From Maribellus maritimus (lineage in GTDB: Bacteria; Bacteroidota; Bacteroidia; Bacteroidales; Prolixibacteraceae): a stretch of 64,000 nucleotides of DNA. The notes beneath the pieces are model-generated. The model was not told the DNA's origin. It ran no database searches and saw only the letters and a program-made list of their open reading frames with translations. The translations under genes and the position numbers were made by a program. The stretch covers positions 62,001 to 126,000 of the forward strand of contig NZ_JAIKLE010000017.1 of the NCBI RefSeq assembly GCF_022267315.1, read 5' to 3'. This document shows, one piece after another, positions 42,853 to 52,470 of this stretch (positions are counted from its first letter, which is position 1; each line of letters starts with the position of its first letter).

Positions 42853-43797
42853 ATGACGGACAAGAATTTTTTCTGGAATCATAAAAAACGATACAACGAT
42901 TTTCCAACCTATTTTAAAAATAAGTTTTCGGAAAGAGTGCAGAAGGTTTCCGTCGATGCGGGGTTTACCTGTCCGAACCGCGATGGATTAAAAGGGAAAA
43001 GTGGCTGTACTTACTGCAATAACAAAACCTTCAAACCAACCTACTGTAACCTGGAAAACAGCGTTACAAATCAAATTCAAAAAGGTGTGGATTTTTTTGC
43101 CAAAAAATACGCTGCGATGAAATTTTTGGCGTATTTCCAAGCCTATACAAATACTTATGCTCCCCTGGAGGATTTAAAACGGCTTTATGAAGAAGCGCTT
43201 CAGCATCCTAAAATTGTTGGTTTGGTAATTTCAACCCGCCCTGATTCGGTAGATGAAGAATTGCTGGATTATTTGTCGGAGCTGAGTAAAGGAGCTTATG
43301 TAATGGTTGAGTTTGGGGTAGAGTCGCATCTTGATAAGTCGCTGGAATTAATCAATCGCGGGCATTCATTTGCCGATTCAGTTTGGGCGCTGGAACAAAC
43401 CGAAAAACGCGGCATTAATAACTGTGCTCATATGATTTTAGGGCTTCCCGGTGAAAACCACTCCGACTGGCTCGAACAGGCAAAGATTATTTCAAAACTG
43501 CCGGTTAAAAACTTAAAATTGCATCAGCTTCAGATTCATAAAGGAACCATACTCGAAAAGCAATACCGCGAGAAACCCGATTCATTTTTTCTTTTTTCTG
43601 CAGAAGAATACATTGAACTGGTGGTTGATTATCTTGAGTTGTTAAGTCCACAGATTATTGTGGAGCGGTTTATTAGCCAGGCGCCACCCGACATGTTGCT
43701 TGCTCCCAAATGGGGGCTGAAAAATTTTGAGTTTGTTGCTAAAGTAGAGAAACGCCTGAAAGAAAGAGATACCTGGCAGGGGAGATTATACAAATAA
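42853..43797 (+). CDS. Radical SAM protein, YhcC family (TIGR01212)
   Basis: 314 residues. The iron-sulfur cysteines are C40, C52 and C55 in FTCPNRDGLKGKSGCTYCNN, the expanded spacing typical of the YhcC group. Further family motifs are KFLAYFQAYTNTYAPLEDLK, GLVISTRPDSVDEELLDYL and CAHMILGLPGENHSDWLEQAK. The C-terminus contains IVERFISQAPPDMLLAPKWG. The reaction is not firmly established. Transcribed divergently from DUF4301. Confidence 0.93.
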   Translation: MTDKNFFWNHKKRYNDFPTYFKNKFSERVQKVSVDAGFTCPNRDGLKGKSGCTYCNNKTFKPTYCNLENSVTNQIQKGVDFFAKKYAAMKFLAYFQAYTNTYAPLEDLKRLYEEALQHPKIVGLVISTRPDSVDEELLDYLSELSKGAYVMVEFGVESHLDKSLELINRGHSFADSVWALEQTEKRGINNCAHMILGLPGENHSDWLEQAKIISKLPVKNLKLHQLQIHKGTILEKQYREKPDSFFLFSAEEYIELVVDYLELLSPQIIVERFISQAPPDMLLAPKWGLKNFEFVAKVEKRLKERDTWQGRLYK

Positions 43798-43882
43798 ATC
43801 CGGGGATTTTGAATGTCTAACGTTTTGAAAACAAAAAAACGAATCCTGGGATTTATTTGATTGAATACTATATTTTAAAATT

Positions 43883-46210
43883 TTATTTTGCCGGTGTATT
43901 TGTCATATAAAATTTAATTTCTCCGCCGTTCATAATGTCGCTGTGTTTTAAAGTGAGTCCATCGATTTTTTTTCCGTTGATTTCTACTTTTTCAACATAC
44001 ACATTTTCCGGGCTTTGATTTTTAGTATTGATTACCAGCGTTTTTCCATTATCTAAATAAAGGTTCGCTTTTTTTACCATGGGGCTGCCTATGGAATATT
44101 CGTCGGCTCCGGGCAAAACGGGATAAAAACCAAGCGAGCTAAATATATACCAGGCGCTCATTTGGCCGGCATCATCGTTGCCGCACAAACCGTCTTCCTT
44201 ACTGCTGTACATGGTTTTCATAATCATTCGAACACGTTCCTGTGTTTTCCATGGTTGGCCGGTCCAGTTGTAAAGATAAGGGATATGATGTCCCGGTTCA
44301 TTTCCATGAACGTAATTCCCGATAATCCCGTCTCTGGTAATATCTTCGTTATTTTCGATATATTTTTCTGCAATTTCAGTCGTAAATATTTTGTCGAGCG
44401 ACTGGGCGAATTTTTCTTTTCCCCCCATCATTTCAATCATTGTATCAATTTCGTGTGGAACATATAAACCATAATTCCATGCATTTCCTTCAATAAAACC
44501 CTGGCCATGTGTATCCATCGGATCGAAATTTTTGCGCCATTCACCATTTTTGAGTTTTGGCCGCATAAAACCAATTTCTTTATCGTAAATATTTTTAAAG
44601 TTTTCAGAGCGTTTTAAGTATTGGTTATACACTTCAGTTTTGCCAAGTTTTTGAGCTATCTGTGCGATGCACCAATCGTTATAAGCATACTCCAATGTTA
44701 AAGAAACTGAATAGTCGCTTTTTTCTTCTGATACATAACCATTCCTTACAAATTCATCGATCCCGTTAAAATAACCAACATTTGAAGTGCTTATACATGC
44801 ATCAAGGGTTTTATTAAGGTCGGCATCTGTATTTCCTTTTGCAACAGCATCGGCTATTACTGAAACAGCATGGTAACCAATCATACACCAGTTTTCGTTG
44901 GCATAATGACTCCAAATCGGTAACATGTGGTGTACACTTTGCTCCTGATGGGCCAGCATCGATTTAACCATGTCGTTATTTTTTTGTGGATGAAAGATAT
45001 TAAAAAGCGGATGCAGTGCCCGGTAAGTATCCCATAATGAAAATATGGTGTAATTTGTAAAACCTTCACTTTGGTGAATATTTTGGTCGAGTCCCAGGTA
45101 CCGGCCATCCACATCTTCGTAGATAATCGGGCTTAACATGCTGTGGTACATGGCGGTATAGAACGTTTGTTTTTCTTCCGGAGTTGAAGTTTCCACTTGC
45201 ACTTTTGCAAGTTCTCTGTTCCATCTTTGCCGCGTTTCTTCTTTTATCTGTTTAAAATTCCAGCCCGGTATTTCAGCCCTGAGGTTTTTTATTGCTCCTT
45301 CGGTGCTCACCGATGAAAGAGCAAATTTTATTTTTATTTTTTCGTCTTTTTGAGTTTTAAAATTGAAATATGCGCGAATATTTCGACCTGCCATTTCCGG
45401 GAAATTCTCCTCTTCTTCAAACCGGCGGTAAAATCCGTTGTAGGTGAGTTTGTCATATTTCTTATGTCCGTAAGTCTCAAAAGGTTTTGAAAAAGCCATT
45501 GCAAAGTAAACTTTCCGATTTCGCGCCCATCCCTTGGTTTGCCTAAATCCGGTTACCAGAGAGTCGTTTTCAACGCGGATAAAAGTCCACACATTTTTTT
45601 CATCGTAATTATAAATGTTGTAGACCAAATCGAGAATAATGTGGGCATCTTCCGACGCCGGAAATGAGTATTGATGAAATCCCACACGGTCACTGGCTGT
45701 TAGTTCTGCTTTGATATCATAATCTTCAAGATGGACTTTGTAATAGCCCGGTTCTGCTGTTTCTGTCTCATGTGAAAATTGCGAATGATAACCACTTCCC
45801 GGATTGTTGACTTCACCCGGATTAAGAACGAGATCGCCTGTTGTAGGCATCACTAGAAAATCACCCAGATCGGAGTGGCCAACTCCGCTAAAATGCGTAT
45901 GAGCAAAACCAAAAATAGTATGGTCGTCGTATTGATAACCTGAGCAGTACCGGTATGTTTCTCCATTGTATTCTCCATCAATAGAGTAAGGCTCTATATT
46001 GGTTTCCGGGCTTAACTGAACCATTCCAAACGGAGTTGTAGCCCCGGGGTAGGTATGGCCCATATTTTTTGTGCCAACCATAGGATTGACAAATTGAGCC
46101 AAATCCGGAATTGGCAAATTTTCTTTTTGGTTTTGTATTTTTTGATTTGGTTTTTGACAGGAAAATAACACAATTGTACCAATAGTAGCAAACAGCAGCA
46201 GTTTCTTCAT
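43883..46210 (-). CDS. Glycoside hydrolase family 92 alpha-mannosidase lipoprotein
   Basis: A 775-residue exo-alpha-mannosidase with lipobox LFSC (C18), so membrane-anchored. The N-terminal beta-sandwich opens with FVNPMVGTKNMGHTYPGATTPFGMVQLSPET. The (alpha/alpha)6 catalytic domain carries SLWDTYRALHPLFNI, MIGYHAVSVIADA, EGNAWNYGLYVPHEID, GNEPGHHIPYLYNWTGQPWKTQ (with the expected acidic residue) and GNDDAGQMSAWYIFSSLGFYPVLPG. GH92 enzymes trim N-glycans or mannans in a calcium-dependent way. No SusC/SusD pair or other CAZyme is adjacent, so it is an isolated enzyme. Confidence 0.95.
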   Translation of the reverse strand: MKKLLLFATIGTIVLFSCQKPNQKIQNQKENLPIPDLAQFVNPMVGTKNMGHTYPGATTPFGMVQLSPETNIEPYSIDGEYNGETYRYCSGYQYDDHTIFGFAHTHFSGVGHSDLGDFLVMPTTGDLVLNPGEVNNPGSGYHSQFSHETETAEPGYYKVHLEDYDIKAELTASDRVGFHQYSFPASEDAHIILDLVYNIYNYDEKNVWTFIRVENDSLVTGFRQTKGWARNRKVYFAMAFSKPFETYGHKKYDKLTYNGFYRRFEEEENFPEMAGRNIRAYFNFKTQKDEKIKIKFALSSVSTEGAIKNLRAEIPGWNFKQIKEETRQRWNRELAKVQVETSTPEEKQTFYTAMYHSMLSPIIYEDVDGRYLGLDQNIHQSEGFTNYTIFSLWDTYRALHPLFNIFHPQKNNDMVKSMLAHQEQSVHHMLPIWSHYANENWCMIGYHAVSVIADAVAKGNTDADLNKTLDACISTSNVGYFNGIDEFVRNGYVSEEKSDYSVSLTLEYAYNDWCIAQIAQKLGKTEVYNQYLKRSENFKNIYDKEIGFMRPKLKNGEWRKNFDPMDTHGQGFIEGNAWNYGLYVPHEIDTMIEMMGGKEKFAQSLDKIFTTEIAEKYIENNEDITRDGIIGNYVHGNEPGHHIPYLYNWTGQPWKTQERVRMIMKTMYSSKEDGLCGNDDAGQMSAWYIFSSLGFYPVLPGADEYSIGSPMVKKANLYLDNGKTLVINTKNQSPENVYVEKVEINGKKIDGLTLKHSDIMNGGEIKFYMTNTPAK

Positions 46211-46339
46211 TTCAATAATTTGTTTTTGGTTTTTATAACAACGCTTATTTTCGAGGGTAGGAATACAAAAGTAGCATTTTTGAAAATGCGTGAAAATATA
46301 AAAATTAAAAGATATTGTATTGACTATTGAAACGACTTG

Positions 46340-47467
46340 CTATTTCAATAGTTGTAATGTCTCTTTAATACTTTTTATCAGTTGATTAATGTCTTTTTGA
46401 GGTAACGTGAGTGGTGGCATAAAACGAAGTGTATTAAATTTGTTCCCCGTAACAAAACCATTATCAAAAAGCTGACTGTGGATTTTTTCTGAGTTTATCT
46501 CTTTTTGAAATTCCAAAGCCAACATCATTCCTCGTGCCCTGATTTCCTTTATTGTACCGGAATGATTTTTAGCCACTTTTTCCAGTTCTTTTTTGAAAAA
46601 TACTCCGGTGAGGGCTCCTTTTTCAACATGGTTTTCTTCTTCCATTATTCTGAAAACTTCCAACGCAACCGCACAACCCAGCGGATCGTTTTGGTGCGAC
46701 TGTGCATAGCGGAAAGGAGCGTCTTCAAATTCTTTTGCTATCTCTTTCGAAACAGAAACAGCACTAACAGGGTATCCGTTACCCAATGCTTTTCCTGTAG
46801 TTACCATGTCGGGGAGAACATTGTAGTGCTGAAATCCAAACCATTTTCCCGTGCGTCCCATTCCGGTGGTTACTTCATTTGCAATAACAATTACACCATT
46901 TTGTTTTGCCTGTTTTGCCAGTTTTTGGATAAACTGAAAATCAGGAAATTTAATAATTCCCAGCGATGCGCCTCCGGTTTCTATTACAAGTGCAGCAATT
47001 TGGCTGAAATCGATATTTTGAGTTGCAGCACTATTGTTAAAAGGAATAACGATTAAATTGTTGTTTTTTTGTGAATTTTGCCCGTCTCCGTAAGCACTGA
47101 GGTACGAAATGTCTGTCGTGAGAATTTTATTCCGGCCTGTAATTTGTTTGGCTAATGTAATGGCAAGGTTTACAGCTTCGGATCCGGAACTTAGAAATAC
47201 ACTTTTCCCATTTATTAATTCGGTTTTTTGTGCTATTTTTTCTGAAAGTTTTTCAGCATGCCTGTTTCTGAAAAAATATCCCTGGTGAATTGATTTTTCT
47301 AGTTGGTTTTTAACTACATGATTAATTTTTGGATGATTGTGTCCCAGATTTGCACACCAAACACCCGATTCAAAATCGATATACTTTTTCCCTTCAGTAT
47401 CATATAAATAGCAATCTTCTGATTTTTCGAGGTATTTTTCAAAAGGGGTATAAAACTGAATTATCAT
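46340..47467 (-). CDS. Class III aminotransferase-like protein with an altered PLP-binding Asp
   Basis: 375 residues with the fold of acetylornithine/GABA aminotransferases: YDTEGKKYIDFESGVWCANLGHNHP (22-46), SSGSEAVNLAITLAK (93-107) and TTGKALGNGYPVSAVSV with the Schiff-base K226. Two substitutions stand out. The segment that normally reads DE(V/I)QTG is ANEVTTGMGRTGKWFGF, so the Asp that pairs with the PLP nitrogen is N197. The usual EPvqgegG block is ETGGASLGI. It may belong to a subfamily with different chemistry or substrate. Placed just downstream of a LytTR two-component pair (20-nt gap) on the same strand. Confidence 0.85.
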   Translation of the reverse strand: MIIQFYTPFEKYLEKSEDCYLYDTEGKKYIDFESGVWCANLGHNHPKINHVVKNQLEKSIHQGYFFRNRHAEKLSEKIAQKTELINGKSVFLSSGSEAVNLAITLAKQITGRNKILTTDISYLSAYGDGQNSQKNNNLIVIPFNNSAATQNIDFSQIAALVIETGGASLGIIKFPDFQFIQKLAKQAKQNGVIVIANEVTTGMGRTGKWFGFQHYNVLPDMVTTGKALGNGYPVSAVSVSKEIAKEFEDAPFRYAQSHQNDPLGCAVALEVFRIMEEENHVEKGALTGVFFKKELEKVAKNHSGTIKEIRARGMMLALEFQKEINSEKIHSQLFDNGFVTGNKFNTLRFMPPLTLPQKDINQLIKSIKETLQLLK

Positions 47468-47487
47468 TGAAATAAATTTTTAAACAT

Positions 47488-48243
47488 CTATTTATCCAGC
47501 CATTTTTTGAAAACAGGAGACCGATCGACACTTACCACAGTTTCAGTTTCGTCTTCCACCGGCGGGTTTAGTTTTAGTTTTATCCGGCTTCGCGACCAGG
47601 CTGTCATGTTTTCAATGGCATTCAAATTGACGATATATTTCCTGTTGATGCGGAAAAATTGATTGGGATTGAGTTGCGTTTCCAGTTTGTCGAGACTAAA
47701 TTCAAGAGGGTAGGATTGGCCATCGAATGTTTTTATGAAGACGTTTTTTCCTATCGCATTGAACCAGGCAATCGCGGCAGTTTCTACCATTCTTATTTTT
47801 TGACCGATTTGAATGATAAAACGTTTTTTGAATTCCGGCTGAGTACCTTTTATTTCAGATAACAAACTTTCGAAGTCGATAGTAAAGACTGATTTTACCG
47901 ATTTGTATTTTTGAAGACTAAGGGTCAAATCTTCCTTTCGAATTGGCTTTAACAAATAGGCGATACTATTCAGTTCAAAAGCTTTTATCGAATACTGGTC
48001 GTAAGCAGTTGTGAAAATAACGGGAGTATTAACCTGAACCTGTTCAAAAATACTAAAACTTATTCCGTCAGAGAGCTGGATGTCCAGAAAAATCAGATCG
48101 GCCTGGTTTTTTGTAAACCACTTTACTGATTCTTTTACAGAGCCTAAATTGGCTCCAATTGAAAAGTCGGGGGCAACTTCTTCCAGCATTTTTTTAAGCC
48201 GTTCTGCAGCTACTGCTTCATCTTCAACTATAACTACTCTCAT
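47488..48243 (-). CDS. LytTR-type response regulator
   Basis: 251 residues. An N-terminal receiver domain has E7/D8 (VIVEDEA), phospho-acceptor D54 (LIFLDIQLSDG), T/A in FTTAYDQ and K in LLKPIRKED. A C-terminal LytTR DNA-binding domain (about 145-250) shows FFRINRKYIVNLNAIENM. It overlaps the histidine kinase stop by 4 nt (ATGA). Such pairs usually act on a few nearby promoters; the following aminotransferase gene, 20 nt downstream, may be a co-transcribed output. Confidence 0.94.
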   Translation of the reverse strand: MRVVIVEDEAVAAERLKKMLEEVAPDFSIGANLGSVKESVKWFTKNQADLIFLDIQLSDGISFSIFEQVQVNTPVIFTTAYDQYSIKAFELNSIAYLLKPIRKEDLTLSLQKYKSVKSVFTIDFESLLSEIKGTQPEFKKRFIIQIGQKIRMVETAAIAWFNAIGKNVFIKTFDGQSYPLEFSLDKLETQLNPNQFFRINRKYIVNLNAIENMTAWSRSRIKLKLNPPVEDETETVVSVDRSPVFKKWLDK

Positions 48244-49313
48244 ATTTCTTCCGGTTTTATCAGCGGTAGTTCTACTTCATAGAAGTTGGTTTTAACCATA
48301 AATTTTGGAGTCTGTTCGGTTATCATCGCATAACGTTTTATCATATTTTTTTGTCCCAATCCGGTAGAACCTCCGGATGAAATTTTGGGTTGCAAGTTGT
48401 TCCGCACTACCAGCCATTTATCTTTAGCGCAAAGTTCTATTTTTAATGGATTTGAAGTGTTGACAATGTTGTGTTTAATAGCATTTTCGATGGTTACCTG
48501 CAGCGATAGTGGCGGTAAATATTTTTTTAGAAAATCACCCGGCAAATCAACATCAAGATACAATGAATTGTCGTAACGCATTTGCTGGAGAGAAATATAC
48601 GAGCGGATAAATTTTAATTCTTCGTTAAGCGACACAACCGGTTTTTCAATAGTTTCCAGAACATAGCGGTAAATCATTGAAAACTCATCGATAAATTGTT
48701 GGGCTTTTTTTACATCTTTATCAATTAATCCGGAAAGGACATTTAAGCTGTTAAACATAAAATGCGGATTGATCTGACTTTTTAACACTTCGAATTTGAT
48801 TTGCGAGAGTTCTCTTTCAAGGTTTTCGGCTTTTATTTTTGAACGGTTACTTTCATTAAAATAAAGCCAGGCTTCGAGAGAAATCATCATCAAAATATTT
48901 ACTCCAACTGTAATTAGTGCGTTATAAAAAAGAATTGAATTTAAATCGTCGTTGGTAAACGGGCTTACTGCATTTGAGATTAGTGTAACAAAAAATGAAA
49001 TGAAAACGGCCATAAGAAACGCAAACAGAAACTGAACCGTTATTCGCAAAAAGATTTTTTTGTGCCATGGTAATTTTTTGTTCAAAAAATGAATAAGGAA
49101 CAAATTGGGGTAAGCCAACATAAAACCGCCAACAAGACTGAGAAACGAGCCAAATGCAAGGCGAATAAAAAAATGTGTTGCACCTTCAATTATTGCGTAC
49201 CCCGAATAGTGATTGTATAAAATGATAACCAATTGGACTCCGACGGAAATTCCCAGCAAAAAGTTAAGAAGTTTTCGAAAAGGGAAAAGTTGATTTACGG
49301 TTGAAAAGCTCAT
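48240..49313 (-). CDS. LytS/YehU-type sensor histidine kinase
   Basis: 357 residues with four transmembrane helices (about 15-33, 48-75, 88-113, 127-150) and no extracytoplasmic domain of note. A short coiled coil (155-175) leads to the His_kinase domain with H184 in KSQINPHFMFNSLNVLSGL, the diagnostic sequence of this kinase family. The ATP-binding half has IENAIKHN and GLGQKNMIKRY. It probably senses a membrane or envelope signal and phosphorylates the overlapping LytTR regulator. Confidence 0.93.
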   Translation of the reverse strand: MSFSTVNQLFPFRKLLNFLLGISVGVQLVIILYNHYSGYAIIEGATHFFIRLAFGSFLSLVGGFMLAYPNLFLIHFLNKKLPWHKKIFLRITVQFLFAFLMAVFISFFVTLISNAVSPFTNDDLNSILFYNALITVGVNILMMISLEAWLYFNESNRSKIKAENLERELSQIKFEVLKSQINPHFMFNSLNVLSGLIDKDVKKAQQFIDEFSMIYRYVLETIEKPVVSLNEELKFIRSYISLQQMRYDNSLYLDVDLPGDFLKKYLPPLSLQVTIENAIKHNIVNTSNPLKIELCAKDKWLVVRNNLQPKISSGGSTGLGQKNMIKRYAMITEQTPKFMVKTNFYEVELPLIKPEEI

Positions 49314-49395
49314 GCCGGAATTTGATTTTTTAATGAAAGTAAAAATAGAAAATTATACTATTTTGTATCAAATAATAAAAGTAATATTTGGAAAG

Positions 49396-49429
49396 ATGCA
49401 GCCTTGAAAATGATTTTCCAAAGCTGCAT
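49396..49429 (-). terminator. Hairpin downstream of the outer-membrane protein gene
   Basis: ATGCAGC (49396-49402) pairs with GCTGCAT (49423-49429), extended inward by imperfect CTTGAAAA/TTTTCCAA pairing. It lies 9 nt after the stop codon of the minus-strand gene at 49438. There is no clear U-run, so termination is uncertain. Confidence 0.4.
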
Positions 49430-49437
49430 GTTAAAGT

Positions 49438-50070
49438 CTAAAAAATGCCATATTTTATGGATATGCCTACATTAAATTGTTCAAATATGTCGTCGGCAGT
49501 TTCATTAAGTTCTACAGGCGATGTGTCGCGGTAACTTCCCTGTACACCCAACCACCAGTTTCCGGCCAACCGGAACATAAATTCTGCCGCAAGTTCATTG
49601 GCAGCAAAACGCTCCTGATCAATAATTTCTTCATACCACAATTTGTTTTCTTTGAACTCTTTGTTGTAAACATATTGTGCAAGTCCCATTCCGGTTGTCC
49701 AAGAAAATGAAAGCTTTGCTTTGTCTTTTAAAGGAACAATGTACTCGAGAAACAAACCGGAATAACCAGCCTCCAATCGGTAAGTTCCGTTCGCAACCAG
49801 CCGATCGAGATTTTTATCGTAATTCAGAGCACTTCCGGCGAAACCGATTCCCCAGTGTTGGTTAAAAACCAAGCCAGCTTTGTAGCCCAACCAGTTTGCT
49901 GAATTATCCATAACCGTTGAATAGGTTCCGGATACGCCGCCATACAGCCCAATGGTGTTGGTTCTTTTTTTTCCCTCGTAACTCCAGATGTAGTTTTTCT
50001 TTTCCTGTGCCAGGCTTGTTAAACACAGTAATCCGGACAATGCAATTGTTAGCCATACTTTTGTTTTCAT
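49438..50070 (-). CDS. Predicted outer-membrane beta-barrel protein
   Basis: 210 residues with a cleavable signal (ending SLAQ) followed by alternating aromatic/hydrophobic strands such as TIGLYGGVSGTYSTV, YKAGLVFNQHWGIGFAGSALNY, GYSGLFLEYIVPLKDKAKLSFSWTTGMGLAQYV and NVGISIKYGIF at the end. This fits an eight-stranded OmpA/OmpX-like barrel. No family name is secure. It lies upstream of the kinase gene on the same strand, separated by a hairpin. Confidence 0.75.
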   Translation of the reverse strand: MKTKVWLTIALSGLLCLTSLAQEKKNYIWSYEGKKRTNTIGLYGGVSGTYSTVMDNSANWLGYKAGLVFNQHWGIGFAGSALNYDKNLDRLVANGTYRLEAGYSGLFLEYIVPLKDKAKLSFSWTTGMGLAQYVYNKEFKENKLWYEEIIDQERFAANELAAEFMFRLAGNWWLGVQGSYRDTSPVELNETADDIFEQFNVGISIKYGIF

Positions 50071-50299
50071 TGTTTAATTGTTTTTTGAGTTTTTAATTAT
50101 TTTTCAATGATTCAAAAGTAGAGTGCTTTCTTGCCTGAAGAAAATAAAAGAGAGCGAACGCGAAAAAAGAGGGAGTGAGTATGAAAGCAAAAAGGAAAGG
50201 TGTCTTGCCGGCGGAAGGTTTTTGCTTGATTTGTTGAGATAGAACTATCTCAACAGGAAAAGTTGTACACTTAATTGTTTGGCGAAAATTTGCTGTTCT

Positions 50300-51070
50300 C
50301 TATCCTTTTATCTCCTCATCAATTATTCCCAGAATGGCATCCAGTTCTTCCATTAACGGATTGTAGTGAGTTGATTCTGTAGCACGGGTGGTAAGAATAA
50401 ATATAAGAATGTTATTTTCAAATTCCTTGGAATTCAGAAGATTCAGGTTACTGATGTTATTTTTTCCGGGCAGTAAACCTAATTCTTTACCGGATACATC
50501 TGTTAAATCAAAGATGGTCCTGATGCTGTTGGATTCTTTTCGAAACATATCGAGAACCTTTTCTCTTTGAATACCAAGATCGTTCTCCTGTTTGGCAATA
50601 TCTTCCAGTGTCGAAATCCAGGTTGTCAGGTATGTTTTAAGTATGGGATTGGAAATGTCTTTTAAGCTTCCCGAATTTATCATTTCATTTAGAAGCGAAT
50701 TATTAGGGTTGAAAGCAATGTCGAAAGCAAAAGTATTGTAAAGCAATTCTGAAAATTCACTTTCATCTGGTTGTATATTTTCGTCAGATATATATTCAAC
50801 GATTTTTTTTGCACCCTCAAAGTTACTATTGTTTACCTCAATAAGTCTCTGTAGTTTTGATTTGCTGGTTTGAAATTCATTTTTTAATCCAATGAGGTAT
50901 ACCTGTTCTTTTTCTCTTATAATTCGTTTTTGATTGCTGTTATTAATGGCAAGTGCAATTAAAATTCCGATAACCACAAGAATGATTTCTCCAAATGCGT
51001 AGAGCAGGTAATTACTGATTTTTTTTTCAGTGATTAACCTTTGTCTGATTCTTCGAAAAAATTTAATCAT
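50300..51070 (-). CDS. DUF6090 family membrane-anchored protein
   Basis: 256 residues. The characteristic N-terminus is MIKFFRRIRQRLITEKKISNYLLYAFGEIILVVIGILIALAINNSNQ: a basic stretch followed by one transmembrane helix (about 24-42) ending LALAINNWN-like. The rest is a mostly helical soluble domain (about 50-256) facing the periplasm. DUF6090 proteins occur in multiple copies in many Bacteroidota; the function is unknown. It is 17 nt downstream of the PAS protein gene. Confidence 0.85.
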   Translation of the reverse strand: MIKFFRRIRQRLITEKKISNYLLYAFGEIILVVIGILIALAINNSNQKRIIREKEQVYLIGLKNEFQTSKSKLQRLIEVNNSNFEGAKKIVEYISDENIQPDESEFSELLYNTFAFDIAFNPNNSLLNEMINSGSLKDISNPILKTYLTTWISTLEDIAKQENDLGIQREKVLDMFRKESNSIRTIFDLTDVSGKELGLLPGKNNISNLNLLNSKEFENNILIFILTTRATESTHYNPLMEELDAILGIIDEEIKG

Positions 51071-51087
51071 TACCTGCTACAATCCGT

Positions 51088-51504
51088 TTAGTGCTTGCGT
51101 GTGCGATCCTCAATTACTACCAAACGATATTTATCTCCGTGCATTACCACCCGGTGTGTATCGATGTGCAGATGTTTGGTTACAATTTTATTGTTGATGT
51201 AAAATTCCCGAATTAGTGCCACTTCTGAAAGATTACCGCCGGAAAGCAATTCGCGCATCTGGCATTTTTTACAAAAATTGCTTTCGCGGGTAACAGCGGT
51301 TCCCCGTTGTGTACATCCCATTATTTCACAAAACTCGTGGTCAATAATATCACCTTTGTCGCTTTTTGTTAGCTTTTGAAATGATTTGTTAAAATATTTG
51401 ACTTTAAAGTCGTGGTCGGTTAGAAAGATGGCTTGCGGATGGTGCTCAATCAGTTGGTTTACCAGGTCGTTTGCCTCTTCAATTCGTACAAATTCAAGTC
51501 GCAT
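51088..51504 (-). CDS. Small PAS-domain protein with a four-cysteine cluster
   Basis: 138 residues forming one PAS domain without an attached output module: PQAIFLTDHDFKVKYFNKSFQKLT (23-46) is the core and YRLVVIEDRTRKH the last strand. Between them four cysteines are spaced C59-x4-C64-x13-C78-x2-C81, which suggests a metal or iron-sulfur site and a redox or oxygen sensing role. It must signal by binding a partner. Same strand and close to the DUF6090 gene (17 nt). The biological partner is unknown. Confidence 0.8.
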   Translation of the reverse strand: MRLEFVRIEEANDLVNQLIEHHPQAIFLTDHDFKVKYFNKSFQKLTKSDKGDIIDHEFCEIMGCTQRGTAVTRESNFCKKCQMRELLSGGNLSEVALIREFYINNKIVTKHLHIDTHRVVMHGDKYRLVVIEDRTRKH

Positions 51505-51651
51505 GGCAGTAAGTATTAATGAGTTAATTTTTTGCCTGAATGAAAACCTACATCAGTTAATTCATCTTTGGCAATTGGAAATTAACAATAAAAATTAAAA
51601 TTTTCAATGGAACATGTTTTAGAATCTAAAAATATTTTCAACAGTTTGAGT

Positions 51652-52413
51652 TTAGCTGCTAACTGAACCAAACACACGTTTTAAAATATCAGTGACCCTT
51701 GCAGCCGGATCTTCCCGGATTAATTTCTCCTGGTTTTCTATTTTTAGAAATAGTCCGTCGAGTGCTTTTTGTGTCAAATATTCATCTAAGTCGATTTCAA
51801 CAGGTTTAAAACCGGCAACTTTTCCAACCATCGAATTTGCAACTTCATTCCATTTTCCGGTAAGCAAATCCCAGCTTTGTCCTGTCGATACATTTCCAAC
51901 CAGTTTTTTATCTACTGAAGCTTTTATTTTTGGGCGGTACAAAGCAAAAAGCTGATTATATGTCGTATTGTGTAAATAGTGTGTTGCGGCATTGTCGGCT
52001 CCTCTCAGTATTCCAATAGCATCGGTAATGGTCATACTTTTTATACTGTTTACAAAAATAGGTTTAGCTTCTGAAACTGCGTCTTCTGCCGCTCTGTTAA
52101 TTCGCAACAAAACATCTTCAACCAATTTTTGGCCTCCCGGAATTTTGCTGACGTTGTCTACAATCATACCGGCTTCCGGTGGTAATAAAATCTTTGCCAT
52201 TTCATCTTTGTAGTAGCCATCGGTAACCCCTAGAATATCTACTGATTTGTTTGTTCCAACAACAAGTGCTTCTTTTAGCCCGGCAACAATCTCAGTCCGC
52301 GTTAACGATTGTCCCTGGCTTTCTTCAAGTGTTTGTTGTGCAATTTGCGCCAGTTCGGCGCAAGCTGTAAAAAGAAATAGAAATGTAAAGGGTAAAATTT
52401 TAATAATTTTCAT
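51652..52413 (-). CDS. DUF4197 family lipoprotein
   Basis: 253 residues with lipobox LFTAC (C18). DUF4197 features are visible: EIVAGLKEALVVGTNKSVDILG (about 42-63), ILLPPEAGMIVDNVSKIPGGQKLVEDV, SMTITDAIGILRGADNAATHYLHNTTYNQL and VEIDLDEYLTQKALDGLFLKIENQEKLIREDPAARVTDILKRVFG at the end. Predominantly helical, probably periplasmic. Function unknown. Confidence 0.88.
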   Translation of the reverse strand: MKIIKILPFTFLFLFTACAELAQIAQQTLEESQGQSLTRTEIVAGLKEALVVGTNKSVDILGVTDGYYKDEMAKILLPPEAGMIVDNVSKIPGGQKLVEDVLLRINRAAEDAVSEAKPIFVNSIKSMTITDAIGILRGADNAATHYLHNTTYNQLFALYRPKIKASVDKKLVGNVSTGQSWDLLTGKWNEVANSMVGKVAGFKPVEIDLDEYLTQKALDGLFLKIENQEKLIREDPAARVTDILKRVFGSVSS

Positions 52414-52470
52414 TTTGAAAGTTTTTTGAAATCTTTTTTAATATACAACGAATTTTTCAGGAGGTACGAT

